Source of the DNA: Luteimonas chenhongjianii
GTDB lineage: Bacteria; Pseudomonadota; Gammaproteobacteria; Xanthomonadales; Xanthomonadaceae
Assembly: GCF_002327105.1 (NCBI RefSeq)
Contig: NZ_CP023406.1
Coordinates: forward strand, 3,162,001-3,226,000
Direction: 5' to 3'
DNA length: 64,000 nt
The notes beneath the pieces were generated by a model, which was not told the DNA's origin, did not search any database, and saw nothing but the letters and a program-made list of their open reading frames with translations. Position 1 is the stretch's first letter. Each line of letters opens with the position of its first letter. The translations under genes and the position numbers were made by a program. Below are positions 1-10,240 of the stretch, piece by piece.

Positions 1-1
1 G

Positions 2-763
2 GTCCTGTCGCCACCACCTCCGCTTCCCGCCGATGCCGCGCTTTTCCTCGACGTCGACGGCTGCCTGTTGCCGTTCGCGCCACGCCCGGACGCGGTCGAA
101 GTTCCGCCAGCTCTGGTCGACCGACTCGTCGCACTGCAGACCGCCTTGGGCGGCGCGCTGGCCCTGGTCAGCGGACGCAACCTGGCAACGCTCGACCGGC
201 TGTTCGCCCCTGCGGCCTTCGCTGCGGCCGGCCTGCACGGTGTCGAGCGGCGACGCGCCGGCGAGATCGTCCAGGCCAGCCAGATCCCGGCCGCGCTGCG
301 GCAGGTGCGCGACGCCGGACTCGCAGTGATCGGCGCCTTCCCCGGTGCGCTGCTCGAGGACAAGGGCGCGGCAATCGGACTGCACTGGCGGATGGTCGCG
401 CCGCCCCGCGCCGCGGAAGCCGCAACCGCCTTGCGCGCCTTCGCCGAGCACGCACTGGCCCGCCTGCCCGGCTATCAGTTGCAGCCGGGCGATCGGGTCA
501 TCGAACTGCGTCCGCGACATGCCGACAAGGGCAGCGCGATCCTCGAATTCCTCGCCGAGGCACCGTTCGCCGGCCGCGTGCCGGTCTTTGCCGGCGATGA
601 CCTCACCGACGATCCCGGTTTCCAGGCCGTCAATTCGCATGGCGGCATCAGCATCCTCGTCGGCGACCGGCCCGGCAGTGCCGCCCGCTTCCGCCTTTCA
701 GATCCCGCCGCCGTGCATGCATGGCTTGGCGTGACGCCCCGACCCCCGGAGACCCCGCGATGA
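2..763 (+). CDS. otsB: Trehalose-6-phosphate phosphatase (5' end outside window)
   Basis: HAD-superfamily phosphatase that converts trehalose 6-phosphate to trehalose in the cytoplasm. The reading frame is open to the left edge, so the start lies outside the window; 253 residues are visible. HAD motif I is read as LFLDVDGCLLPF at about residues 15-26, with Thr of the usual DxDGTL replaced by Cys. Motif II is the LVSGRN segment. The late acidic motif VFAGDDLTDDPGF fits the OtsB family. An internal TTG at 68 is not the start, because motif I lies upstream of it. The stop overlaps the next start as ATGA, so the gene is probably translationally coupled to the GH15 and otsA genes. Confidence 0.93.
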   Translation, partial: VLSPPPPLPADAALFLDVDGCLLPFAPRPDAVEVPPALVDRLVALQTALGGALALVSGRNLATLDRLFAPAAFAAAGLHGVERRRAGEIVQASQIPAALRQVRDAGLAVIGAFPGALLEDKGAAIGLHWRMVAPPRAAEAATALRAFAEHALARLPGYQLQPGDRVIELRPRHADKGSAILEFLAEAPFAGRVPVFAGDDLTDDPGFQAVNSHGGISILVGDRPGSAARFRLSDPAAVHAWLGVTPRPPETPR

Positions 764-2546
764 CACAACCGCTCGCCCCCAGCCTGGATCTGGGCCTCGT
801 CGGCAATGGCAGCTTCGGCGCCCTGTTCGATGCGCAGGCGCGTCTGGTCTGGTCCTGCCTGCCGGCGTTCGACGGCGATCCGGCGTTCTGCGCGCTGCTG
901 TCGCCCAAGCAGGGCCATGGCGACTGGGCAATCGAACTCGACGGCTTCGAGCGCAGCGAACAGCATTACATCGAGAACACCGCGATCCTGCGCACCGTGC
1001 TCCACGACCGGCACGGCGCTTCCATCGAGATCACGGATTTCGCCCCGCGCTGGCGCCAGCTCGACCGGTTCTACCGGCCGGTGATGCTGATGCGCCGCAT
1101 CCGCCTGCTGTCGGGGAGCCCGCGTATCCGCATCCGCCTTCGCCCCCTCGCCGACTGGGGTGCACGCGTGCCCGACAGCACCTGGGGCAGCAACCACATC
1201 CGCTTCGTACTGCCCGACTTCGCCCTGCGCGCGACGACCGACGTGCCCATCCGCCTGCTGCGCGAGGGCCTGCCCTTCGTCGTCGACCGCGACCTGCATT
1301 TCGTGCTCGGTCCCGACGAGACCCTGACCCAGCCACTGGCCGAGTTCGTGCAGGGCTCCCTGAAACGCACCACTTCCTACTGGCGCGAGTGGGTGCGCTA
1401 CCTGTCCATCCCGCTCGATTTCCAGGAAGCGGTCATCCGCAGCGCGATCACCCTCAAGCTGTGCCAGTACGAGGACAGCGGCGGCATCATCGCGGCGATG
1501 ACGACCTCGATTCCCGAGGCCGCCGATACCGAGCGCAACTGGGACTACCGCTACTGCTGGCTGCGCGACGCGGCCTTCGTCGTGCGCGCGCTCAACCGCC
1601 TGGGCGCGACGCGCACGATGGAGGAGTACATCCGCTACATCTTCAACCTCACGGTGAGTGACGACGGCGACATGCAGCCGCTCTACGGCATCGCGTTCGA
1701 ACACGAACTGACCGAGGAGACGATGCCCGCGCTGGCCGGCTACCGCGGCATGGGGCCGGTGCGCCGCGGCAACCTGGCGTACGTGCAACGCCAGCACGAT
1801 ACCTACGGCAGTGTGGTGCTGGCCTCGGCGCAGCTGTTCTTCGACCGCCGCCTGGAGCACCCGGGTGACGCCGCGACGTTCGCCAAGCTCGAGCCGCTGG
1901 GCGAACTGGCCTGGAGACTCTACGACCAGCCCGACGCCGGCCTGTGGGAGTTCCGCGGCAAGGCCTACGTGCACACCTATTCGGCGGTGATGTGTTGGGC
2001 CGCGTGTGACCGGCTTGCCCGCATCGCCAGCCAGCTCGGCCTCGACGCGCGCGCAGGCCACTGGCAGGAGCGCGCCACGGCGATGCGCGAGCGGATCATG
2101 GCCGAATCCTGGAACGCCGAGCTCGGCACCTTCGCCGACGCCTTCGGCGGCGACCGGCTCGATGCCTCGCTGCTGCTGCTGGCCGATCTCGGTTTCATCA
2201 AGACGGAAGATCCGCGCTTCGTCGGGACGGTCGAGGCGATCGGGCGCACGCTGCGCCATGGAGATGGCCTGTTCCGCTATGTCACGCCCGACGATTTCGG
2301 CGCGCCCGAGACGAGCTTCACCATCTGCACGTTCTGGTACATCGACGCGCTGGCCTCGATTGGCCGCACGGACGAAGCACGCGCGCTGTTCGAGACGCTG
2401 CTGTCGCGCCGCAACCATCTGGGACTGCTGTCGGAAGATCTGGCATTCGATACCGGCGAGGCCTGGGGCAACTTCCCGCAGACCTATTCGCACGTGGGCC
2501 TCATCATGGCCGCGATGCGCCTGTCCCGACCCTGGCAGGACGCCGC

Positions 2547-2550
<4 letters not shown>
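760..2550 (+). CDS. GH15 family glycoside hydrolase (glucoamylase/trehalase-like)
   Basis: Predicted cytoplasmic hydrolase of 596 residues. The N-terminal beta-rich domain begins with a segment (LGLVGNGSFGALFDAQARLV) typical of bacterial GH15 proteins, followed by an (alpha/alpha)6 barrel. The barrel carries the RNWDYRYCWLRDAAF block and, near the C-terminus, GEAWGNFPQTYSHVGLI, which contains the family's second catalytic Glu region. There is no signal peptide. The start at 760 is chosen because ATG overlaps the otsB stop (ATGA); an in-frame GTG-less extension upstream would lie inside otsB. Sitting between otsB and otsA with overlaps at both ends, it probably acts on trehalose or a glucan linked to trehalose metabolism. 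The exact substrate cannot be read from sequence. Confidence 0.9.
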
Positions 2551-3920
<1,370 letters not shown>

Positions 3921-4216
3921 GCCGGGACTTCGCCCCCGCATCTCCTTCGAGAGATTCGGCAGGCGGTGTGCTTCAGCAGGGCAGCCCGCCCGGGAGCTTC
4001 AGCCGGGACCAGATGCACAGTGCCGCTTGTGCGCGAGGGTTCGAGACATTCCTCGGCTCGTGTCGACGCCCGTTTAATCAAACCAGACATCGTGGCCTCG
4101 CACTGCGGCAGGCCTTCTGCCGACTCCGCACTGCGCACTGCATGGGGATGCCCAGCTGCGCTCAGCGCGCATGCGCCATGAGCGCACTGCACCTGCCGCG
4201 GGGCAGTCCCTGCCGA
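3921..4216. other. Intergenic region, no gene recognised
   Basis: About 300 bases between otsA and the convergent CGNR gene. Open frames crossing it have no recognisable protein features. Only short weak inverted repeats were seen, and no convincing terminator. Confidence 0.5.
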
Positions 4217-4807
4217 TCACCCGGTCCCACGGGCTCCCGCGCCCTGGCCGCCGCCCCGTTTCCTGAACCTTTCCGCCTTCTGCCGGTTCCCGCATACGCT
4301 CATGCTGCACCAGCGCCGCTTGTGCGACTTGGTGCGGTCGTAGAACCACAGGATGCAGTCCGAGTGCTCACACTGTCGGACCAGCGCGAAGTCGCCTTCC
4401 ACCAGCAACTGCGCAGCCGCTTCCGCAACGGGTCCAAGCAGGCCGGGGCCGCTGTCGACACGCGAAATCCGGGCGAGTGCGAACGACCCATCCGGCATTC
4501 GCCTGATCGTGGGTGACGTGACGTAGGCCTGGAGGAAGTCGTTGAGCCCGTCGAGCTCGGGACTTTCGCCTGCTTTTCGTGCCACCACCAGCCTCCTCAC
4601 GAGCGCCCTGAGATTCCGGCCCTGCGTCAGCAGGCCTGGCGGCGCATCCGAGTCCACGCCGTCCGTCGGCGCAATCTCGTGCTGCACCAGCCACCGGTAG
4701 ACGTCCTGGTCCGAGTCCCAGTGGTCGACCACCCGGCCCTCGTCACGCGACTCGGTGTTGAGCAGATCCAGCGCCAAGTGGCCGCCAACCGTAGGCGTTT
4801 CAGTCAT
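4217..4807 (-). CDS. CGNR zinc-finger/ABATE-domain protein, putative regulator
   Basis: A 196-residue protein of the ABATE plus CGNR zinc-finger family (formerly DUF1470), generally regarded as putative stress-related transcriptional regulators. The N-terminus (GGHLALDLLNTESRD) is the family signature. The C-terminal part carries CEHSDCILWFYDRTKSHKRRWCSMSVCGNRQKAERFR, split here as Cys-x4-Cys, then Cys-x4-CGNR, giving the four zinc ligands and the defining CGNR. An RBS (GGGAGGA) precedes the ATG. It is divergent from the hydrolase at 4949 and shares an AT-rich promoter region with it, so it may control that gene. That link is inference. Confidence 0.88.
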   Translation of the reverse strand: MTETPTVGGHLALDLLNTESRDEGRVVDHWDSDQDVYRWLVQHEIAPTDGVDSDAPPGLLTQGRNLRALVRRLVVARKAGESPELDGLNDFLQAYVTSPTIRRMPDGSFALARISRVDSGPGLLGPVAEAAAQLLVEGDFALVRQCEHSDCILWFYDRTKSHKRRWCSMSVCGNRQKAERFRKRGGGQGAGARGTG

Positions 4808-4857
4808 TTCGTCCTCCCAGTTCTGCTGAGCAGATCAAGTAACCATCAAAATATATG

Positions 4858-4886
4858 TTGACAGGTTATCACCCGATGGATAGCGT
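4858..4886 (+). promoter_or_regulatory. Candidate sigma-70 promoter for the hydrolase at 4949
   Basis: A perfect -35 box TTGACA (4858-4863), a 17-base spacer, and a weak -10 box TAGCGT (4881-4886), placed about 60 bases before the hydrolase start. The AT-rich stretch overlapping the -35 box may carry the opposite promoter for the CGNR gene. Confidence 0.4.
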
Positions 4887-4903
4887 GCACTACACGAACC
4901 CCA

Positions 4904-4917
4904 TAAAAGCGCTTTTA
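4904..4917. promoter_or_regulatory. Perfect 14-bp palindrome, candidate operator
   Basis: TAAAAGCGCTTTTA is a perfect palindrome in an otherwise GC-rich background. It lies just downstream of the predicted transcription start and 31 bases before the hydrolase ATG, a position suited to a repressor site. Confidence 0.4.
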
Positions 4918-4948
4918 CCGGTTACTCGGTGCTTACCAAGGAGTTGTC

Positions 4949-5887
4949 ATGCACGCCAAGGATCTTCTTCTGGCCGGCGTAATCGCCGCCGGCAGCGCAC
5001 TTCCCGCTTCCGCGGCCGATCGGTCACCGCCCGTCCACTACCGGTCGACGGACATCCAGGGCGTCAACGTCTTCTATCGCGAAGCCGGCCCACAGGACGC
5101 GCCTGCCGTGCTCCTGCTCCATGGATTCGGCGCTTCCTCGCACATGTTCCGGGAGCTGATCCCGGTCCTGGCAACGCGGTATCGCGTGATCGCACCCGAC
5201 CTCCCCGGGTTCGGGCAGACCACCGTCGCCCCCGGCGTCACGTTCGAATACACCTTCGACAACCTCGCCTCCGTCGTCGATGCCTTCACTGCCCGGAAGG
5301 GTCTGGATCGCTACGCCCTCTACGTTTTCGACTACGGCGCACCGGTCGCCTGGCGCCTGGCGGTCGCGCACCCGGAGAAGATCACGGCGATCGTGAGCCA
5401 GAACGGCAACGCGTACGAGGAAGGACTCAGCGAGGGCTGGGCCGACATGCGCAAGGCCTGGGCGTCGCCGACCGCCGGGAATCGCGAAGCGCTGCGCCGC
5501 TTCAACACACCTGAAATGATCAAGTGGCAGTACACCGAGGGTGTCGAAGACACATCGCGGATCGCGCCTGAAAGCTATCAGCTGGCGTCGGCAGCGATCG
5601 AGCGTATCGGCGATGAGCCGCAGATGGATCTGCTGCTCGATTACGGCAGAAACGTGCAGCAGTACCCGCAGCTGCACGCCTTCTTCCGCGAGTACCAGCC
5701 ACCGACTCTGGCGATCTGGGGGCGACACGACCCCTTCTTCATTCCGGCGGGCGCGGAGGCCTTCAGGCGCGACAATCCGAACACCGAAGTCCGCCTGCTC
5801 GATACCGGTCATTTCGCGATCGAGACGCACGGTGGAGAGATCGCGGAAACCATGCTCGAGTTTCTCGATCGAAATATCGAGCGCTAG
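4949..5887 (+). CDS. Exported alpha/beta hydrolase (epoxide hydrolase/haloalkane dehalogenase-like)
   Basis: A 312-residue alpha/beta-hydrolase with an N-terminal signal peptide ending near ASA (residues 21-23), so probably periplasmic. It shows the oxyanion segment LLLHGFGASSHMF. Its nucleophile elbow reads YVFDYGAPVAW, with Asp rather than Ser as in epoxide hydrolases and haloalkane dehalogenases. Later come IWGRHDPFF (acid) and LLDTGHFAIETH (His). A good RBS (AAGGAG) precedes the ATG. The nucleophile type argues against a simple esterase. The natural substrate is unknown; its divergent neighbour is a putative CGNR regulator. Confidence 0.88.
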   Translation: MHAKDLLLAGVIAAGSALPASAADRSPPVHYRSTDIQGVNVFYREAGPQDAPAVLLLHGFGASSHMFRELIPVLATRYRVIAPDLPGFGQTTVAPGVTFEYTFDNLASVVDAFTARKGLDRYALYVFDYGAPVAWRLAVAHPEKITAIVSQNGNAYEEGLSEGWADMRKAWASPTAGNREALRRFNTPEMIKWQYTEGVEDTSRIAPESYQLASAAIERIGDEPQMDLLLDYGRNVQQYPQLHAFFREYQPPTLAIWGRHDPFFIPAGAEAFRRDNPNTEVRLLDTGHFAIETHGGEIAETMLEFLDRNIER

Positions 5888-6111
5888 ACGCTCGAGTCGA
5901 CATGCGCGACGCAATGTCTCCTGCTGCATGCACCGGGAGCCAGACGCCGATCAAATCGCAAGATCAGCACAGCGCAGCAAGACGCGCGCCGCAGGGCCGG
6001 TGAACTTCCGCGAGCCTTCCCTTTGCCGAACCAGTTCGGGCCAGTCGTCGATTGGACCGACATCACTGCAGCACCGCTGTGCAACGACAAGCGCAATACG
6101 GGAGACCTCTC

Positions 6112-6795
6112 TTGAAGATCTACATGCATCCGATCTCTACCACCAGCCGCCCGGTGCGGCTCTTCGCCGCGGAAATCCAGCTGACGATGGAAGAGGAAGT
6201 GGTCGACATCCTGGCGGGCGCGCAGCACCAGGAGCCTTTCGTGTCGATCAACCCCAATCGTCTGATCCCGATGCTGGAGGACGGTGATCTGCGGCTGACC
6301 GAGAGCGTCAGCATCCTCCGATATCTTGCCGAGAAGTCGGGTTCCCCGGCCTATCCCAGCGATCTGGAAGAACGGGCCCGCGTCAACGAGATGCTGGACT
6401 GGCTCAACAGCAATTTCTACCGGGATTTCGGCTACGGCCTCGTCTATCCGCAAGTCGTGCCGTACCACCGACGGCAGACAGAGCAGGCCCAGGCTGCGAC
6501 TCTCGCCTGGGCCAAAGACAAGAGCGAAGTCTGGCTGCGCCGACTTGAAGACCACTGGCTGGCCCACGGCAAACCCCATCTCTGTGCATCGGGCCTGACG
6601 ATCGCCGACTATTTCGGCGCCTGCGTGGTGACTCTGGGCGAGGTCATCGGCTGCGAGTACACCAGCTATCCGCGTGTGCAGCGTTGGCTGGAACACATGA
6701 AGGCGCTGCCCAACTGGGAGTCGGTCAACGAAGCCTTCGACAGCCTGAAGAACGAATACAGCACGCATGAGTTCGTCAGCATCCGGAACGCCTGA
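6112..6795 (+). CDS. Glutathione S-transferase family protein
   Basis: A 227-residue cytosolic GST-like protein. The N-terminal thioredoxin-fold domain starts MKIYMHPISTTSRPVRLF and contains NPNRLIPMLEDGDLRLTESVSILRYLAEK, with the cis-Pro and the ES pair that contacts glutathione. The C-terminal all-helical domain contains LTIADYFGACVVTLGEVIG, the N-capping motif region. I place the start at the TTG at 6112, because the protein family begins at this point and GGAGA lies at a suitable distance upstream. The frame stays open further upstream without family similarity. The substrate is unknown; most similar bacterial GSTs serve detoxification. Confidence 0.85.
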   Translation: MKIYMHPISTTSRPVRLFAAEIQLTMEEEVVDILAGAQHQEPFVSINPNRLIPMLEDGDLRLTESVSILRYLAEKSGSPAYPSDLEERARVNEMLDWLNSNFYRDFGYGLVYPQVVPYHRRQTEQAQAATLAWAKDKSEVWLRRLEDHWLAHGKPHLCASGLTIADYFGACVVTLGEVIGCEYTSYPRVQRWLEHMKALPNWESVNEAFDSLKNEYSTHEFVSIRNA

Positions 6796-7399
6796 AAGCC
6801 GCCCGCTGGGCGGCTGATCGACTGAAGCCGGAAGCTGGAAGCCGGGATTTCGCGGTTCGGCTGTGCCAAACGTCGCGTCCGCCAATGAAGCCATCCTCAT
6901 TTGCGGGCCGATAACGCCTTCAGTTCGCGCGGGTTCCCTTGGTTACATCCGCCCTGGAAACACCAGGCGAAAAAGCGCGTACTACGCCAGCGGCATGAGG
7001 GCTTCAGCAACGTGACAATGAGCTCGATCTCGAACTGGCGTTCCTAGTTTCGCGACACAGTTCCGGGATTGCGAGGGCTACCGCGACGACGGTCCGCTTG
7101 CCGGGCTTTGTCCATGGCGCCGGGACCCGAACGCACCGGCGCTGATCGCATCTCCGCAGACAAGTGCACCTCTCGTCGGGACTTCACCGCTCGTGATTGG
7201 ACGGCGGTCAGGTGCGTGCGGAGATGGGATCCGACCTTGCGATCACCGAATGATCTGACGCCACCGGACGTCGGTCGACATCGACCGACCACGACGCATC
7301 ACCGCACGCATCGCGACGCGGTGATCGTGCACGGGCCCGGGCAGCGCCGACGCGCCTTGACCAGGCAAATCTTCTTTTTCCGCCACCACCCGGAACTCT
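6796..7399. other. Gene-free intergenic region of about 600 bases
   Basis: Lies between the GST gene and the convergent pirin gene. Several short frames cross it, but none has a recognisable domain, a credible start, or continuity with a known family. Parts are less GC-rich than the surroundings. It may be decayed sequence; I see no IS ends, repeats or RNA gene. Confidence 0.5.
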
Positions 7400-8206
7400 T
7401 CAGGACAGCGCCGGCGATGGCCGCGCGGATTCCTCGGGCAGTGGAATGAATTCCGCGTCGTCGGCAACCGGGAGCGACATCCGGCCTGCCTTCCAGTCCG
7501 CCGCCGCCTCGGCAAGACGATCCCTGGACGAGGACACGAAGTTCCAGTAGACGAAGCGCTCACCGACCGGCTCGCCGCCGAGGAGCATCACCGTGGATTG
7601 GTCGATGGCCCGAACGCGCGACGCCGCCCGGCCCAGCACCAGCATCCTGCCGGCCTCGTAGCGCTCACCGTCCATTTCCACCGCGCCGCTTGCCACGTAG
7701 AGCGCTCGCTCCCTGTGGCCGTTCGGGATCTCGGCAGCAGCTCCCGGCGCCATGTCCAGATGGGCGTAGAAAAGCGGCGAGAGTGTGTCGACCTTGGCCC
7801 TGAGCCCGTAGGCACTGCCGGCGATCAGACGGCCGGTCACGCCCGCGTCCGCCCATTGCGGCAGATCGTCGGCCGTGTGGTGCGAGAACGACGGCGCGAT
7901 CTCTTCCTGTCCATCCGGCAGGGCGACCCAGGCCTGGATGCCGTGCAGGCGATCCCCATGCGCCCGTGCGCGCTCGAGCCGTTCGCTGTGGGTGATCCCG
8001 CTGCCTGCGGTCATCCAGTTGACCTCCCTTGGGCGGACCGCCTGTGCGTACCCGAGGCTGTCGCGATGCATCAGCTCACCCGAGAACAGATAGCTGATGG
8101 TGGACAGGCCGATGTGCGGATGAGGCCGCACGTCCAGGCTGCGATCGATGCCCGCCGGCAGGTCGAGCGGCCCCATGTGGTCGAAGAACACGAAGGGCCC
8201 GACCAT
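7400..8206 (-). CDS. Pirin family protein, probably truncated at the N-terminus
   Basis: A 268-residue bicupin of the pirin family. The N-terminal cupin carries VGPFVFFDHMGPLDLPAG and DVRPHPHIGLSTISYLFSGELMHRDSLG, with the His residues that bind the metal, and MTAGSGITHSER. The usual family proteins have roughly 20 more residues before VGPF. Here codons between the upstream TGA (8237-8239) and the ATG still read RGLLPFAKRR, which resembles the normal lead-in, but the rest is missing and no good RBS precedes the ATG. Expression may depend on reinitiation after the upstream gene. Pirins include quercetin dioxygenase-like enzymes and regulators; no specific role is assigned. Confidence 0.8.
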   Translation of the reverse strand: MVGPFVFFDHMGPLDLPAGIDRSLDVRPHPHIGLSTISYLFSGELMHRDSLGYAQAVRPREVNWMTAGSGITHSERLERARAHGDRLHGIQAWVALPDGQEEIAPSFSHHTADDLPQWADAGVTGRLIAGSAYGLRAKVDTLSPLFYAHLDMAPGAAAEIPNGHRERALYVASGAVEMDGERYEAGRMLVLGRAASRVRAIDQSTVMLLGGEPVGERFVYWNFVSSSRDRLAEAAADWKAGRMSLPVADDAEFIPLPEESARPSPALS

Positions 8207-8236
8207 CCGACGCTTCGCGAATGGAAGCAGCCCGCG

Positions 8237-8890
8237 TCAGCTTGCCGTGGTTGCAACCGGCGTGTTGAGCAGCTGCTGTTCCCACAGATACGCGATGCCG
8301 CTGCCGGCGGCGTGCTGGATGAGCACATCGGTCAGTGCGCCAGCCGTCTCGCCGCGGGCCCAGTCGCGCTGCCATTCGGCAGCCAACGCCAACCAGGTGA
8401 TCATGTTGGCGCCGGCGCCGATCATCCGCTGGATGGCGAGCTGGTGGGCCTCCACCGAGACGCCGCCGCATGCATCGGTCACGACCGTGACGTCCCAGCC
8501 CTCGCCGAGTGCCTGGATGGTCGGCATGGCCACGCACACTTCCGTCCAGAGCCCGGCAATGATCAGCTGCTTGCGACCGGTGGCCTTGACCACATCGACC
8601 ACATTCGGGTCTTCCCACGTATTGATGAGGGTGCGATCGATCACTTCCTGACCCGGGAAGACGTCGGTGATCTGGGGGAAGATCACGCCACCCCGGGCCG
8701 CGACGACGCTGGTCAGGATGACCGGGACGTTGAAAGCCTTGGCAGCCTTTGCAAGGCCGGTGGCGTTGTTGAGTGCGATCTGCGGATCGTGGCTGTTCAA
8801 GTTCGCCATCTGGTAAGGCTGATGGTCGATCAGCACGACGACGGAATCCTCGGGGCGGAGCAGCGACGAAAGCCCGTTTCGAAGGGACAT
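8237..8890 (-). CDS. Isochorismatase-family (YcaC-like) cysteine hydrolase
   Basis: A 217-residue cytosolic hydrolase of the YcaC/isochorismatase fold. SVVVLIDHQPYQM (residues 15-27) contains the catalytic Asp, KATGRKQLIIAGLWTEVCVAMP supplies the Lys region and nucleophilic Cys, and TDACGGVSVEAHQLAIQRM follows the family pattern. An RBS (AGGAA) precedes the ATG. It is divergent from a LysR regulator, which may control it together with the downstream pirin gene in the same frame. The substrate is unknown; YcaC-like enzymes are often annotated as hydrolases of unidentified amides. Confidence 0.9.
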   Translation of the reverse strand: MSLRNGLSSLLRPEDSVVVLIDHQPYQMANLNSHDPQIALNNATGLAKAAKAFNVPVILTSVVAARGGVIFPQITDVFPGQEVIDRTLINTWEDPNVVDVVKATGRKQLIIAGLWTEVCVAMPTIQALGEGWDVTVVTDACGGVSVEAHQLAIQRMIGAGANMITWLALAAEWQRDWARGETAGALTDVLIQHAAGSGIAYLWEQQLLNTPVATTAS

Positions 8891-9033
8891 TGGATATTCC
8901 TGGAGAGTAAGGGAGGTTTATCTGCAAAGCGGCCGGCAATAGAAACGGCCTGCCTGGAACCACACTGACATTCCCCTATGCGCTACGGTAGATCCAATAT
9001 CCGCGGTGCCGTGTCTCAATTCGAGGAACGCAT

Positions 9034-9966
9034 GTGAACGTCGAAGATCTGCGCACATTCGTCGAGGTGGCCGATGCGGGCGGTATCACTTCCGCCGCGC
9101 GTCGACTTGGCATTGCCAAGTCCATCGTGAGCCGAAGGCTGGCCCGCCTTGAAGACGACCTGGGCGCGCAGTTGCTTGCGCGCACGACACGCGGCGCGGC
9201 GCTCACCGAAGCAGGCTCGACATTCCGCGATCACGCGGCGCGGGTGGTGGCGGAGATCGATGCCGCCAAAGAAGCGATCCTGCCCAACGGCGAACTGCGG
9301 GGTCGGCTTCGGGTGGCAGCGCCGCTTTCCTTCGGCCCGACGCATATCGCTCCGGCACTGGCCGAACTGGCGCGCACCCACCCCGAGCTGCATGTGCACG
9401 TGTGCTACACCGACCGCTTCGTGGATATCGTCGCCGAGGGCTACGACTGCGCGGTCAGGCTGGGGCACCTCCAGGACTCGAACCTCATTGCGAGGCGCGT
9501 CGGCCCGATCTACGGCAGGCTCGTCGCGAGCCCGGCCTACATCGCGGCCCATGGGGCTCCCGAAAGCCCTGACGAAATACTCGCTCACCAGGCGCTCATG
9601 CAGGGCACCGAAGCCTGGCAGTTCATGGACGGCGACACGATCGTCACCATACGGCCGCAAGGAAGATTCAAAGCGGACAACGGCAGCGCCCTGGCGATGG
9701 CTGCCGTTGCAGGTATCGGCATCGGCTACCTGCCCGACGGCCTGGTCTCCAGACACATCGCGGCTGGCGAACTCGTGCCGCTCATGCCGCGCTACCCGGT
9801 CCGCTCTGCCGGCATGTTCGTGCTCAGGCCGCCAGGCCAGCATCCCCCTAGAAAGATCCGCGTCCTGACCGACACCCTGATCGCGTGCTTTGGTCAGGCG
9901 GCCGACATGATGGGTGCGCCGCCAACCGATGGCCGCACCCCGACTTCCCAGCAATCGGCTGCCTAG
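9034..9966 (+). CDS. LysR-family transcriptional regulator
   Basis: A 310-residue regulator. The N-terminal winged helix-turn-helix (MNVEDLRTFVEVADAGGITS then AARRLGIAKSIVSRRLARLE) spans about residues 1-60. The C-terminal periplasmic-binding-like effector domain contains LRVAAPLSFGPTHIAPALAEL and GYDCAVRLGHLQDSNLIARR, as in the large LysR group related to DsdC/AaeR-type proteins. The start is the GTG at 9034, supported by GAGGAA seven bases upstream. It is divergent from the YcaC-like hydrolase and pirin genes, the usual LysR arrangement with a regulated target. The effector is unknown. Confidence 0.93.
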   Translation: MNVEDLRTFVEVADAGGITSAARRLGIAKSIVSRRLARLEDDLGAQLLARTTRGAALTEAGSTFRDHAARVVAEIDAAKEAILPNGELRGRLRVAAPLSFGPTHIAPALAELARTHPELHVHVCYTDRFVDIVAEGYDCAVRLGHLQDSNLIARRVGPIYGRLVASPAYIAAHGAPESPDEILAHQALMQGTEAWQFMDGDTIVTIRPQGRFKADNGSALAMAAVAGIGIGYLPDGLVSRHIAAGELVPLMPRYPVRSAGMFVLRPPGQHPPRKIRVLTDTLIACFGQAADMMGAPPTDGRTPTSQQSAA

Positions 9967-10240
9967 TGGCCACCGATGTTCCGCCCTCGGCATGCCACCT
10001 CGACCGAGTGCGCTCCGCCTGGGGTGACCGGCCTTCGTCTGCACTGCCGTGCGGCCGTGCCTGCCTGACGCAGTCGCATGCGGCGCCATCGAGGTCCAGT
10101 CCATCAAGGACTGGAGCGACGACAGCTGCGAAAGCGCCAGGCTTACCCGCACGGGGCGAGCGCTTCGGCAATTCCGGCAAACCTCCGCAGGCGCCGGCCG
10201 GGACAGCGCCGCCCCGGGCCTGCCCGCAAGCAGGACGACC

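Noticed and set aside
8883..9000. GGATATT/AATATCC inverted pair between the YcaC-like and LysR genes, as a LysR operator
   Set aside because: One arm lies in the ribosome-binding region of the YcaC-like gene, the pair is short and about 100 bases apart, and no T-N11-A box was convincing.
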